A stretch of DNA of 64,000 bases, from the NCBI GenBank assembly GCA_017311185.1, contig JAESUZ010000974.1, forward strand, positions 1-64,000, given 5' to 3'. The notes under the pieces are model-generated. The model was not told the DNA's origin and did no database searches. It saw only the letters and a list, made by a program, of their open reading frames with translations. The DNA is from Proteles cristata cristata (Eukaryota > Chordata > Mammalia > Carnivora > Hyaenidae). Of this stretch, positions 12,769 to 23,984 are shown piece after piece. How positions within the stretch are numbered: the stretch's first letter is position 1; every line of letters begins with the position of its first letter. Position numbers and translations under genes: made by a program.

Positions 12769-12808
12769 GTTGTTATTGTTGTTGTTGTTGTTGTTGTTGA
12801 TGATGATG
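12769..12808. repeat. (TTG)n trinucleotide microsatellite
   Basis: About a dozen TTG units with one interruption, grading into TGATGATGATG. It lies in the reverse L1 ORF2 in the A-rich 'AACAACAAC' sense, and probably grew from an L1 A-rich site. Confidence 0.85.
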
Positions 12809-13535
12809 TTCTGTGTCACATTGATTGATTTGTAGATATTGAATGACCTCTGCAACCCAGGAATAAATCCCACTTGATCATACTGAACAATTCTTCGCTA
12901 GTATTTTGTTGAGAATATTTGCATCCATGTTCATCAAGGATATTGACCTGTAGTTCGTTTTAGCATGGTCGGTTATTGGTGTGGAATCAAGGTAATTATG
13001 GCCTCATAGAATGGGAGCTTTGGGGAATTTGCCTTTCATGTCTATGTCTTGGAACATTTTGAAAAGAATAGGTATTAATTCTATCTCGGAATCCATCTGG
13101 TACTGGATTTTTATTTGTTGGAAATCTTTTTATTACTCATTCAATTTCTTTACTGGTTATGGTCTAGACAACCTTTCTATTTTTCCCATTTCAGCTTTGG
13201 TCATTTGTATATTTCTAGGAATTTGTCCATTATTTCCAGAACCCTCAGTTTGTTGGCATATAATTTTTCATATATTCCCTTATATTTTTTTCCTGTGATG
13301 TTTATTGTGATCTTTCCTCTTTCATTCATGATTTTATTTATTTCGGTCCTTTCTCTTATCTTTTTGACACATCTGGCTGGGATCTTATTAATTTTATTAA
13401 TTCTTTCAAAGAACCACATTTCCTTTCATTGATCTGTTATACTGTTTACGTTTCCTTGTTTGTTTCTATATTGTTTATATCGGTTCTAATCTTTATTATT
13501 TGCCTTCTACTGGCTTTAGTCTGTATTTGTAATTT

Positions 13536-13755
13536 TTTTTTTAATTTTTTAATGTTTTATTTCTTTCTAGGAGAGAGAGAGAGAGCTTGAGCAAGGGAGG
13601 GTCAGAGAGACAGAAAGTCACAGACTCTGAAACAGGCTCAAGGCTCTGAGCTGGCAGTCAGCACAGAGCTCGATGCGGGGCTCGAACCCACGAACCGTGA
13701 GATTATGACCTAAGCGAAAGTCGGACGCTCAACCGACTAAGCCACCCAGGCGCCC
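13536..13755 (-). mobile_element. Carnivore tRNA-derived SINE, near consensus
   Basis: Minus-strand copy, flanked by CTGTATTTGTAATTT at 13521-13535 and 13756-13770. Carries the 'TTTCGCTTAGG' and 'CCTAGAAA' diagnostics of the apparently younger subfamily. Sits in the older minus-strand L1. Confidence 0.95.
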
Positions 13756-13900
13756 CTGTATTTGTAATTTCTTTTCTAGCTCCTTTAGGTGTCATGTTGG
13801 GCTGTATAGATGAGACTTTTCTGCTTATTGAGGTAGACCTATATTGCAATATACTTCCCTCTTAAGACCACCTTTGCTGCATCCCAAAGGTTTTGGACAG

Positions 13901-13901
<1 letters not shown>

Positions 13902-13944
<43 letters not shown>
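13902..13944. repeat. (GT)n dinucleotide microsatellite
   Basis: Uninterrupted run of about 21 GT units inside L1 sequence; probably length-variable. Confidence 0.95.
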
Positions 13945-13949
<5 letters not shown>

Positions 13950-14702
13950 TTTGCTACCTTGCATTTCTTTATTTCTCTCTTAATTTCCTGGTTAACCCAT
14001 TATTTTTTAAGTAGGATGTTTTTTTAACTTATATGTATTTATGATCTTTCCAATTTTTTCCCTTGTGGTTGACTTCAGGTTTCACAGCAGTGTGGTCTGA
14101 AAATATGCATAGTATAATCTCAGTCTTTATTTGTTGAGGCCTGATTTGTGACCCAGTATGTTTTATTCTGGAGAATGTTCCATGTGCTTTCTAAAAGAAT
14201 GTTTATTCTGCTGCTTTAGGATAAAGTGTTCTGAATATATCTGTTACATCCATCTGTTCCAGTGTGTCATTCATTACCATTGTTTCCCAGTTAATTTTCA
14301 GCTTAGATGATCTTTCCTTTGTGTAACTTGAGTGTTAAAGTCCCCTGCTATTATTATATACCTATTAATGAGTTTCTTTATGTTTCTTACTAATTTATTT
14401 ATATATTTGGCTTCCTCCACTTTGGGGCCATAAATATTTGCAATTGTTAAATCTTTTCAGATAGACACATTGATCATGATGCAGTGCCGTTATTTATCTC
14501 CTGTTAGAGTATTTGCTTTAAAATCTAATTTATCTAATGTAAGTATGGCTACTCCAGCTTTCTTTTGATCTTCATTAGCATGATAGATTGTTTTCCACCT
14601 CCCCACGTTCAATATGCAGGTGTCTTCCTGTCTAAAATGAGTCTTTTGAAGGCAACATATAGATGGGTCTTCTTTTTTAAATTCTGATACTGTATGTCTT
14701 TT

Positions 14703-14881
14703 TTTTAGAGAGAATGAGAGAGCATGAGAGCAGGGGAGGAATAGAGGAAGAGAGAGAGAGAGAAAATCTTAGGCTGGCTCCAAACTCAGCATGCAGCACA
14801 ACAACCCAGTGACCCTGGGATCATTACCTGAGCTGAAAGGAGGAGTTGGATACACAACTGATTGAGCTACCCAGGTGCCCC
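14703..14881 (-). mobile_element. Carnivore tRNA-derived SINE, shortened
   Basis: Short copy (about 180 bases) with a degraded middle; target duplication TATGTCTTTT at 14693-14702 and 14882-14891. Lies at the ORF2 N-terminal coding end of the older L1. Confidence 0.9.
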
Positions 14882-14944
14882 TATGTCTTTTGATTGGAGC
14901 ATTTATTACATTTACATTCAGAGTGCTTATTGATAGATATGAAC

Positions 14945-15900
14945 TTAGTGCCATTGCGTTTTCTGTAAAGGTGGTGTTTCTGGTGACGTTCTCTGTTTCT
15001 TTCTAGCCCTTGTTGCTTTTGGTCTCTTCTCCTCACAGAGAGTCACCTTTAATATTTTATGCAGGGCAGGTTTAGTGGTCTTGAAATCCTTCAGTTTTTT
15101 TTTTTCCACTAGGAAATTATTTATCTCTCCTTCTATTCTGAATGACAGGCTCGCTGAATAAAGAAGTTTTGGCTGCATATTTTTCCCACTCAGCATGCTG
15201 AATATATCATGCCACTCCCTCTTGGCCTGCCAAGTTTCTATGGAAAGAACTGCTGTGAACCTGATCTGTCTTCCCTTGTAGGTTAAGGGCATTTTTTCCC
15301 TTGCTGACATTAGGATTCTTTCTTTGTGTATTTTTTGAATTTGACTATGATAAGTCTTGGTGATGGCAGGCTTTAGATGAATTAATGGGAGCTTCTTGTT
15401 CTTCTTGGATTTCAATGACAGTTTCCTTCTTCAGATTAGGAACATCTTCAAATATAATTCCCCTTAATAAACCTTCTGTCCCTTTTTCTCTCTTTTCTTC
15501 TTATGGAACTCCTATAATACAAATGTTATCATGTATTAAGAGGTCACTTAGTTCCTTAAGTCTACAATTGTGATCCAATACCTTTATTTCCCTTTTATTT
15601 TCAGCTTCATTACTTTCCATAATTATATCGTCTGTATTACTGATTCATTCCTCTGCTTTGTCCATCTTCGTTTCATTGCGTCTGATTGGTTTTGCATCTC
15701 AGTTGTGACATTATTTATTTCTGCCTGATTAATTTTTTTTTTTACTTTTATCTCTGCAGTAAAGGATTCCCTAGTGTGTTCTATGCTTTTGTCAAGCCCA
15801 GCTTGTATCTTTATGATTGTTGTTTTAAATTCTGGTTCAGGCATTAAATCTATTTTGATTAGGTCCTTGGCTGTTATTTCTTCCTGTTCTTTCGTTTGGG
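14945..15900 (-). pseudogene. LINE-1 ORF1 remnant of the older minus-strand L1
   Basis: A 156-codon open piece (14945-15415) covers the ORF1p C-terminal domain, including Glu-Thr-Trp-Gln-Ala-Lys-Arg-Glu-Trp and the 'LTYKGRQIRF' region. The N-terminal coiled-coil part (15623-15844, 73 codons) is in another frame. Broken by frameshifts, so no functional product. Confidence 0.75.
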
Positions 15901-15933
15901 GTTAATTCCTTCTTCTTGTCATTTTATCTAAGT

Positions 15934-15936
<3 letters not shown>

Positions 15937-16017
<81 letters not shown>
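15937..16017. repeat. Compound (GT)n(GA)n microsatellite
   Basis: About 21 GT units (15937-15978) pass directly into about 19 GA units (15979-16017). It lies between the L1 ORF1 and 5'UTR portions. Purine-pyrimidine alternation followed by a pure purine strand is a non-B-DNA-prone combination. Confidence 0.95.
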
Positions 16018-16019
<2 letters not shown>

Positions 16020-17160
16020 TGTTACAATCCTGCTCCTGTGAGTGACAGCTATTTTAAGAGGACTATACTATGTTGGACCTGCTACTTTGGGAGTTGTTTC
16101 AGAGTGTGCACTCTGCTGTTGTATTTTGTCTGCTCCTTCCCTGAGGTCAATCTTTTGCAGAGTTTCTCCTTGCCTGCAGCGGGGCGTGTTTGAACCTTGC
16201 CCAATGTGTGGCAAGTTGTAACTAAGTGCCTTTTGGTCTTCTTACTAAAGAATCTAGATACATCTCCCCTAGAGATGAAGTTTTGCAACATTTTCTGATT
16301 AGTAGGCTTTCTGAGTGTGAGAGTTTTGTTTTGGTCCTTTCAGGGAGGGCCTGCTGCGCTGATTATCAGGGGAATTTGCCCTAGTGAAGATGAACCTGCT
16401 GGGTGCAAGGGGGTGGGACTTGGTGTACACAGCTCCAGCCTCCATTGGGCGGCACTGTCTTGCTCCCTGAGGTTGGCCAGCACTGATGGGTGGGGAGAAA
16501 ATGGTATTGCTCCATTCTCTCATCACCGGAATGGGAATTTTGTTCCCACCACTCTTCAGGAATCCCTCACAGAAGAGTAAACAATGCTCCCTCTGTTATT
16601 CTTGACTTCTATAAGATCCCTGCCTTCACCCTGTTTATGTCTTGTCAAGCAGCACAGAACTCCTGTGTTTTTATCTCAGTTGCGTGGCTGGGTTTGAAAA
16701 CTCCAAATTTTAATGACCTGTCACAACATGGACCAATGCTGTTTCTCTGGGAGGAGGATTTCCCTATGCTATAGCTGGTGCCAGTTTGTCTCAGTTTGTC
16801 CCTGCAGTCACATTACCATATAGGGGTTCAGATTTTATGGTTGAGTGCAGCAAAAAGCCATCACCCAGGGTAGCTGCCCTCAGCAGGTGTCTTTGTTCTT
16901 ATATTAGTGATCAAGGCAGAATGCTGGAGCCAACCAGCTATTATGTCTACAGAGAGGCCTTGCCACCACTCCCAAATACACTCAAAGAAAGGGAACTGTT
17001 TCTCCCCCTGTGACCCAGGGGATCCTTTGACCACACTGCTTATTCCTGATCCTATGTCTTCCTTCCATACAGGAACACCACTGAACCCACTAGTCATGAC
17101 CTTGGTGGTGGCACAGACTTCCAAAACTTTAGACTTTGAGCTCCGCTACTTATAAAAAAC

Positions 17161-17820
17161 TTGAGGTAGTCATCCCCTCTCCTTTTCCCAGTCAATGGTT
17201 TTGGGGAAGAATTTTTCTTGTGCAATCCTATGCATCTCTCTCTCTCTCTCTCCCTCCTTCCTATCCCTCCTCACTCCTTTCAAATCAATGGCCTCGCTTT
17301 AACAACAGACTCACTGCAAGGCTGGAAATTCAATTTTTGTTGTAATTTAACCACTCACATGATTAAATCATGAGTATATTTTTCAGTTATCTCAGCCTGT
17401 GGCTACAGAAAATAGGCGACTCTTTCAAGGAAGACATGAAAGCTTTGCTTGAGCTGGGAATTGGAATTCCTAACATAATCCTTTTCTTGCCCTTTTTTGT
17501 CCAGTGATATCGGGGGCAACCAGTCAATCTTACTAGACTCAATCATTTGACATAAACGGTCAAGAGCATCATATACATGGTTACCCAGATTCATGCCTCT
17601 TATAATTTCTTAACTTGGTTTATGCAATGGTGATATTTTGTATATCTCTATTACCACATCATATCATCAACTATTAGTTCTCTTTTTAATATTGCAAATA
17701 AAGTCAATAGTGTCCTTAAATATGACCACTTTAGAGAACATATTGCAGAAACCCCAAAACCAACTCAGAAAATTCATTTTTAGTATTCCATTTTCCTAGT
17801 CACACTCCCAATTTTAAAAT
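17161..17820. other. Unassigned 0.66 kb beside an ERVL-type LTR
   Basis: Includes a CT-rich run (17230-17262) and a minus-strand open frame of 63 codons (17403-17594) that I do not recognise. It lies on the internal side of the minus-oriented LTR that starts at 17821, so it could be decayed ERVL internal sequence, or the start of the older L1 5'UTR on its left side. Confidence 0.35.
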
Positions 17821-18625
17821 CTGTATTATTCAGGCAAACCATGAGAGACTCTTGAATTCTGAGAACAAACTGAGGACTGATGGATGTGGGGGAGAGGGGG
17901 GAGATAGGCATGGAGGAGGGCACTTGTTGGGATGAGCACTGGGTGTTATATGGAAACCAACTTGACAATAAACTATTTAAGAAAATAAATAAGTAAATAA
18001 ATAAATAAAAATTTAAAAAAACCCTCTATTATTCAGAGTTCTTCAGAGAATCAGAATTCACAGGTCCATAGGATATATACATATTCATATACGTGAATAT
18101 GCATATATGTGCATATACATATTCATATATATGTGTATATATTTATAGAGAGAGAGACAGACAGAAAAAACAAAGACAGGGAACTGAAAGAGAGTTAGAG
18201 GAAAAAAGTAAGAGGGATAAGAAGAAAAAGAGAGTAAAGAAAGACAGTGGCAAAGAGAGGTTTTAAGATATTAGGTCCTGTTTTTGTGCATTGTAACTTT
18301 GTAACTAGTCCAAAATCTAATTGGATAGGCCAGCAGGCTGAGGCTCAGAAAAGAATTTGAAGCCCAGACCAAAAGCTGGCTGCTGGCAATATTCCTTCTT
18401 GCTAGAGTGAGGTCAGTCTTTGCTCTGTTAAGGCCTTCAAATAATTGGATGAGACCTTCCCACATTATGGAGAGAAACCTGCCTTATTCAATGTCCAATT
18501 ATTTAAAATACTTATCAAATATGAAAAACAACCTCACAAAACTATCCAAAATAATGTTTGCCCTAATTCCTGGGCGCTGTGCCCCAGCCAGACTGACACG
18601 TAAAATTAACTGTCACACCTTGTGA
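17821..18625 (-). mobile_element. ERVL-type (MLT2-like) LTR, minus strand, interrupted by an L1 tail
   Basis: The left end reads TGTATTATTCAG and resumes after the L1 insertion at 18027. The right end is 'AAATTAACTGTCACAC', the reverse of the usual TGTGATGGTTAAT-type LTR start. Internal matches such as 'TTAAGGCCTTCAA..AATTGGATGAG' and 'CCCACATTATGGAG' agree with my memory of old ERVL LTRs. No partner LTR seen. Family name approximate. Confidence 0.65.
17834..18026 (+). mobile_element. Short 5'-truncated LINE-1 3' end
   Basis: About 140 bases of L1 3'UTR (the 'GGCAAACCATGAGAGACTC' block to AATAAA) plus an A-rich tail of 'AAATAAATAAAT' type. Flanked by TATTATTCAG at 17824-17833 and 18027-18036. 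A classic target-primed insertion, into the LTR. Confidence 0.92.
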
Positions 18626-18629
18626 TTTT

Positions 18630-18845
18630 TTTTTAATATTTTATTTATTTATCAGAGAGAGAGAGAAACAGCGCGAGCAGGGGAGGGTCAGAGAGAGAGG
18701 GAGTCACAGACTCTGAAACAGGCTCCAGGCTCTGAGCTGGCAGTCAGCACAGAGCCCGACGTGGGGCTCGAACCCACGAACTGCGAGATCATGACCTAAG
18801 TGAAAGTCGGACGCTTAACCGACTAAACCACCCAGGCGCCCCCAT
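18630..18845 (-). mobile_element. Carnivore tRNA-derived SINE, near consensus
   Basis: Target duplication ACACCTTGTGATTTT at 18615-18629 and 18846-18860. Younger-subfamily diagnostics ('GTGAAAGTCGGACGC' on the plus strand). Inserted at the right edge of the ERVL LTR. Confidence 0.95.
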
Positions 18846-18860
18846 ACACCTTGTGATTTT

Positions 18861-19196
18861 CTTTTGTTTTCTAAATGTATTAGCTACAGTGTCCATTACA
18901 ACTTTGAATCCAAGTGGAGAGGGGAGACATCTTGACTTGTTCTTGATCTTAGGAAAAAAGCATTTAGTTCTATTATATATACTGTAGATGTTCCTAATCA
19001 ATTAAGAAAGTTTTCCTCTGTTTCTAGTTTGCTGAGAGTTTTAATCATAAATTGGTATTGGATTTTGTCAAGTGCTTTTGATGCATTGATGTAATCCAAT
19101 GATTTTTCATATTTAGCTTGTTGGTATAACAGAATTTAATTGATTTTAGAATGCTGTTTCAATCTTGCAAACCTGAAAAAAATCCTACTTGGCGAT
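18861..19196 (-). mobile_element. Ancient LINE-1 (L1M) ORF2 fragment, first part
   Basis: Reverse-strand reverse-transcriptase region of a pre-carnivore L1 ('CATCTTGACTTGTTCTTGAT', 'TCAAGTGCTTTTGATGCATT'). It breaks off at 19196 and resumes at about 21326 on the other side of the MaLR element. Confidence 0.75.
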
Positions 19197-19409
19197 TGAA
19201 TTAGTCAGCTAAAACTACCAAAATAAAATACCATAAACATGGTTGTTTAAACAACATAATTTTATTTTTCATAGTTTTGGAGGCTATGTATTCCAAAATA
19301 AACATGCCAGCTGATTAGGTATCTGGTGGGAACTCTTCTCCTGGTTTGCCAGACAGCTGGCTTCTTTTTCTTCCTACAGTGGAAAGAGAGAGTTCGGTAT
19401 CTCTTCTTT

Positions 19410-19622
19410 CCCTTTTAAAATTTTTAAAAAATATTTATTTCTGAGAGACACAGAATGTGAGCAAGGGAAGGGCAGAGGGAGAGAGGAAGATACAGAATCC
19501 AAAGTAGGCTCCAGGCTCTGAGCTGTCTTCACAGAGCCCAATTGGGGTTCGAACACACGAACCATGAGATCATGACCTAAGCTGAAGTTGGACACTTAAT
19601 CAACTGAGCTACCCAGGTGCCC
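19410..19622 (-). mobile_element. Carnivore tRNA-derived SINE in the MaLR 3' LTR
   Basis: Ends '..ACCCAGGTGCCCC' at 19622 and interrupts the LTR at '..TCTCTTCTTT / CTTTATATAACC'. Target duplication short and unclear. Older-type diagnostics (AAGCTGAAGTTGGACAC). Confidence 0.88.
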
Positions 19623-19963
19623 CTCTTTATATAACCAGCCATATTGGATTAGGGTCCTACAGTTATGACCTCATTTAAACTTGATCAGCTCCTCACAGGA
19701 CTGATCCCCAAAGACGTTCACATTTATGGTTAGGGATTCAACATATGAATTGTCAGGACACCAATATTCATTCAGTCCATAACATTCCAACCTTGGCCCA
19801 CCAAAATATATGTCTTTCTCACCTGCAAATTAATTCCTTCCATACCATCAGCCTTAAAAATCCAAACTTATTTAAATATCAAGCCTATGATCTAAAGTCC
19901 AAAGTTTCAGGTAAATATTATTTAAGACAGATATGGGTGATACTTGAGGCATGATTCATTCTT

Positions 19964-20198
19964 TTTTTTTTTTTTACTTTTTATTTAAAAAAATTAGTAT
20001 TTTATTTATTTCTGAGAGAGAGACAACGTGAGCAGGGGAGGGTCAGAGAGAGAGGGAGACACAGAATCTGAAACAGGCTCCATGCTCTGAGCTGGCTGTC
20101 AGCACAGAGCCCGATGTGGGGCTCGAACACACGAACCGTGAGATCATGACCTGAACCGAAGTTGGACGCTTAATCGACTGAGCCACCCAGGAGTCCCA
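19964..20198 (-). mobile_element. Carnivore tRNA-derived SINE in the MaLR internal region
   Basis: Perfect 18-base target duplication GAGGCATGATTCATTCTT at 19946-19963 and 20199-20216. Older-type diagnostics. Confidence 0.95.
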
Positions 20199-20404
20199 GA
20201 GGCATGATTCATTCTTAGGAAAAAATTCCACTCTATTTCTAATCTCGTGAAACCTTACAGGCTACGTGCTTCCAAAATGTTGTGGTGGGACTGGCATAAG
20301 GTAGGCACTCTCATTCCAAAAGCGAAAAAAAGGAAATAAGAAAGGGATTATTGGTCACAAGGAAGTCCAAAATTTAGCAGGGCAAATTTAACTAGATCAT
20401 AATC

Positions 20405-20625
20405 CTTTTTTAAAAATGTTTTATTTATTTCTGAGAGAGAGAGAGAGAAAGAGAGACAGTGGGAGCAGGGGAGGGTCAGAGAGAGAGGGAGATGCAGTCC
20501 GAAGACAGGCTCCAGGCTCTGAGCAGTCAGCACAGAGCCCGACACAGGGCTCGAACTCACAAACCGTAAGATCATGACCTGAGCTGAAGTCGGACACTGA
20601 ACCGACTGAGCCACCCAGGTGGCCC
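20405..20625 (-). mobile_element. Carnivore tRNA-derived SINE in the MaLR internal region
   Basis: Perfect 15-base target duplication AACTAGATCATAATC at 20390-20404 and 20626-20640. Confidence 0.95.
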
Positions 20626-21325
20626 AACTAGATCATAATCTTTGAGAATAATTACCTTTGACCTGAAGCCCCACTTGCCGTACCCAATGGAGTGGTGATT
20701 CTGCCCTTGCATCTAAGCTAAGCAGGATTCCCACACTCAAGTATCTGCTGAGTGGCATCCCTGACTCCAAGATTCTTCTGGGTTATGTAAGGCACTCTCT
20801 CTATCCTTAAGCTGCCGTCAGAGGCCATCTGGCCTGTTGAAACTGAGGCAAGGGCCAAATGCGTTGAAATCAAGGGGACAGACCTAATGACCATTCTTCT
20901 CTTTTTTTGAAATATAGTGCATGTTCACAGACAAATAGCCTGATGATTCCATCCTGTATAATATGAGAAGTCTGACATTTAATTTATTTATTTTCTCACG
21001 GTTCTGGAGGCTGGAGTTCTGACATCAAGATGCCAGAGTCATTGCTTTCTGGAGAAGGGCCTCTTCTTGGACTGCAGATGACCACCTTGTAGCTATATCA
21101 TCACATGGCCTTTCCTCAGTGTATCCTGGTGGGGATAGACTACAGTGAGCTCTCTGATGTCTCTTATAAAGACACTAGTACTATTAGATCAGGGTCCCAC
21201 CATTATGACTTCATTTACTGTTTATCGCATCTTCAGAGACCTTATCTCCTAATACAGTTATACTATTGGTTAAAACCTTCAAAAAATGAATTTGGGGTAG
21301 AAATATTCTGTCCATAATAATCACA

Positions 21326-22035
21326 GTTTATAATTATACTCATACATTGTTGAATTTTTTGAATGTTCTTAAGATAATTTTTACATCTACATTCATGAGA
21401 GATATTAATCTGTAGTTTTCTAATGTCTTTATCTGGTTTGGTTATTATGGTAATTGTATTTCTGTACTTTTAACCTACCTATGTCTTTACATGTTAAAAT
21501 GTTTTTTTTTTATTTTTTCGATGTTTGTTTATTTTGAGAGAGAGAAAAGTGCGTGTGGGGGAGGGGCAGAGAGAGAGAGAAAGAGAGAGAATATGAAGCA
21601 TGCTCCAGGCTATGAGCTGTCAGAACAGAGCCTGACGCCAGGTTCAAACTCACTTAACTTGAGATCATGACCTGAGCTGAAGTCAAACACTCAACAGACT
21701 GAGCCACCCAGGTGCCCCTAAAAGGGAATTCTTATACACAACATGGAGTTGGTTCCTTTTTTATTTTCTCTGAGAGTCTCTGCCTTTCAATGAGTATTTA
21801 ACTCATTCACATGTAAATTAATTATTGGTATTGTTGGATAATATACTCTATGTTTATAACCATTTTACATTCATTGTGCTCACATCTGTTTGGTGTTAGT
21901 CTCATCCCCTTTCCTATCTTCTCTTGTTTAATTCTTCATTTTATATTATTCTATTCTTTCTTCCTTATTAGCATATCAATGTACTTCTTTTATGTGATTT
22001 TTGGGGCTTGCTATTGAGTTCACAATATATATTTA
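21326..22035 (-). mobile_element. Ancient LINE-1 (L1M) ORF2 fragment, second part
   Basis: Continues the L1M of 18861-19196 ('CATTCATGAGAGATATTAATCTGTAG', then toward the endonuclease start 'ATTCACATGTAAATTAATTATTGG'). Split by a SINE at about 21502-21718 and ended by the young L1 at 22041. Confidence 0.65.
21502..21718 (-). mobile_element. Carnivore tRNA-derived SINE in L1M
   Basis: Diverged copy ending 'GAGCCACCCAGGTGCCCC'. Possible short duplication TAAAA; boundaries good to about 5 bases. Confidence 0.88.
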
Positions 22036-22052
22036 AAACTAGAGAGAGAGGG

Positions 22053-22063
22053 CAAGATGGCGG
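22053..22063 (+). promoter_or_regulatory. L1 5'-end YY1-like motif
   Basis: CAAGATGGCGG about 12 bases from the L1 start. It matches in position and sequence the motif near the start of human L1. Function inferred. Confidence 0.5.
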
Positions 22064-23984
22064 AGAAGTAAGGAGCTCCATACTTGCACTCGCGCCCATA
22101 CATCACACAGAAAAGATCTGAAGCCATTGGAAACCTTACAAAACCTGAGAATCTGGGAGAAAAAGGACGCAGAATCCAATGAGAAAGACTTCTAACGTGA
22201 GTCCGAACCGGGGAAGATAAAATCGGGCAGGGATCGGAGACTCCAGGGTGGGAGGCGATCCCCCTCAACCCTCTAGGGGGGAGTGAGAGGGGAAAAGGAG
22301 AGAGTCGGAAACAGAAAAACCTCCGCTCAGGGGAGAAAAACCTCCGCTCGGTGCATAGAAAGACCGTACTTGCCAAATACCTGAACACCAGGTCCCCTAG
22401 CTCCAACTGGTCCTGGGGGGGAGCTGAGCACACAAACTGCTTCTATGTGCTGCTCCTGGAGGTTGGATTTCAGAGCAGCTGCGCGCCTGCCGCCATTGTA
22501 GCTCCAAGGCGGCTGGGACCCTGAAAGAGCCGCGCTGACACCAGGCGTCCGCACTCCTGGATGGCTGGAACTCGAGAGGGAAGGCAAAGAGCTAAAAACT
22601 GGGAAATTTGTCTGTGAGTTCGTGTTTCAGGTGATGAGCCATAGAGAGACCCGGTTTTCCTCACTCCAGCGGGCTTGGGCTCAGAGCACCAGGCAGGCAA
22701 GCCCCCGCCCATGCTCACCATCCCGACCCAGAGAAGAAAGCAGTGATTCTGATTCCGCCCCCAGAGCTCCACAGGGGGCCTGGAATTGCCCAAGGGGTTT
22801 GCCTGGGAAGCTGATTCTAAGGCAATTTCAGCGGGGCGCGCGGACTGGGATTTGGAGATTGGAACTGGCCTGGGTTGAAGAGTGCGACCAACTTCGGCTG
22901 CGTCCCCGGAACGGGGAGTTGACACGCCCAAAAAAGCGAGTTGCAGCACGGGGTTCAAGAAGGGACTGGAGCACCCTCACTCTCCTTCACACAACTGCCA
23001 AGGCAGAACCCCCGCCTGAGGCATCGGATCACGCCACGCCCATCCCTGCCTAAGACGTGCCCTCCTCCCTCTTTTTTTCCTTTTTTTTCCTTTTTTTCCT
23101 TTTTCTTATTTTTCTTTCTTTGTTTTCCCCTTTCTTTTCTCTTTCTTTTTTTTCTTCTTCTTTCTCTTTTCTCGCTTTTTTCCCCAAAACACTGACCTGA
23201 TTAACTCTGGTCACCAGCTTGCTTAAACAATCACAACGAGTCCATTCTGTAAATGTAAATTCTACACCTACCGACATTTTCAGCTATTTCTCTCAGGAGT
23301 AATTAGACTATATAGTTTCTCTGGATAATTCCAGCATCCTTCTCTCACCTATCCAACCATATTCTACCCTTTACCTCTTTGAAAAAAGCTTCTTATCCCT
23401 TCTGCCTGTTCTTTCTATTTCCAATTCTGCGTCGTCTCGCACTGCCTTCTCTCTTTTTCTCTATGCTCTTCAACTAGCACTGCATACACATGGCTATTTA
23501 ACTGTAGCTGGGAAATCCAGATATATGCTTTAAACCGTTCTTTGTCCATCGGTTTTCTTCTTTTTTCCTTTTCTTTCCCTTTTTGACCCTTTTATGTATT
23601 TTATACTCCCTATTATACGCCCTCCCTCCTCCGTCTTTTCTCTTAACTTTTTCGTTTTCCCTCTCGCTTTGCATGTTAGCTGAATTAGCCTGTGTGTTTG
23701 TGTGCTCCTGCTCCCTGTGTGTTTGTCTGTCTGTTTTCTTTTCCAGGGATACCTCAAGAAACAAGCTAGAGTACACAAGGTGAAGAGTCCCAAATATCAC
23801 TACGAATAGGAAAATAAAATAACTAAGGTCCCAACAAGAGTGACCGAGGGATACCATTCAAAAAACAATCTCTGAAAGGATAGGCCCTGGAAAGTCAAAC
23901 AGTCTTCTTGGATATAGCAGTGCTCATAGAAACAGAGAGCATAACAGGTCTTTAAAACCAACAAGAGCCGGAAAGCTAACTAAA

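Larger units (their letters stand above)
10296..17160 (-). mobile_element. Older near-full-length LINE-1, minus strand
   Basis: Left to right it runs from the L1 3'UTR (10296) through ORF2 in reverse (about 10790-14955), ORF1 in reverse (about 14990-15900) and an older type of 5'UTR to about 17160. The right boundary is uncertain and could reach about 17300. Three SINEs (11721, 13536, 14703) are inserted, each with a target duplication. Also inside are a TTG run at 12769-12808 and GT runs at 13902-13944 and 15937-15978. ORFs are decayed; the longest reverse pieces are 156 codons (ORF1 C-terminus, 14945-15415) and 136 codons (ORF2, 11342-11752). Confidence 0.88.
19197..21325 (-). mobile_element. 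MaLR element (MLT1-type LTR, internal region, LTR), minus strand
   Basis: 3' LTR at about 19197-19780 ('TTTTGGAGGCT', 'CATATTGGATTAGGGTCC', 'TGACCTCATTTAAACTTGAT'). Internal region at about 19780-20975 ('TAAAGTCCAAAGTTTCA', 'CAGATATGGGTGA', 'GTGCTTCCAAAAT'), and 5' LTR at about 20975-21325 ('GGTTCTGGAGGCTGGAG', 'TCACATGGCCTTTCC'). This is the order of an intact non-autonomous ERVL-MaLR. It has no coding capacity, and three SINEs are inserted in it. It sits within an ancient L1M. Confidence 0.75.
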
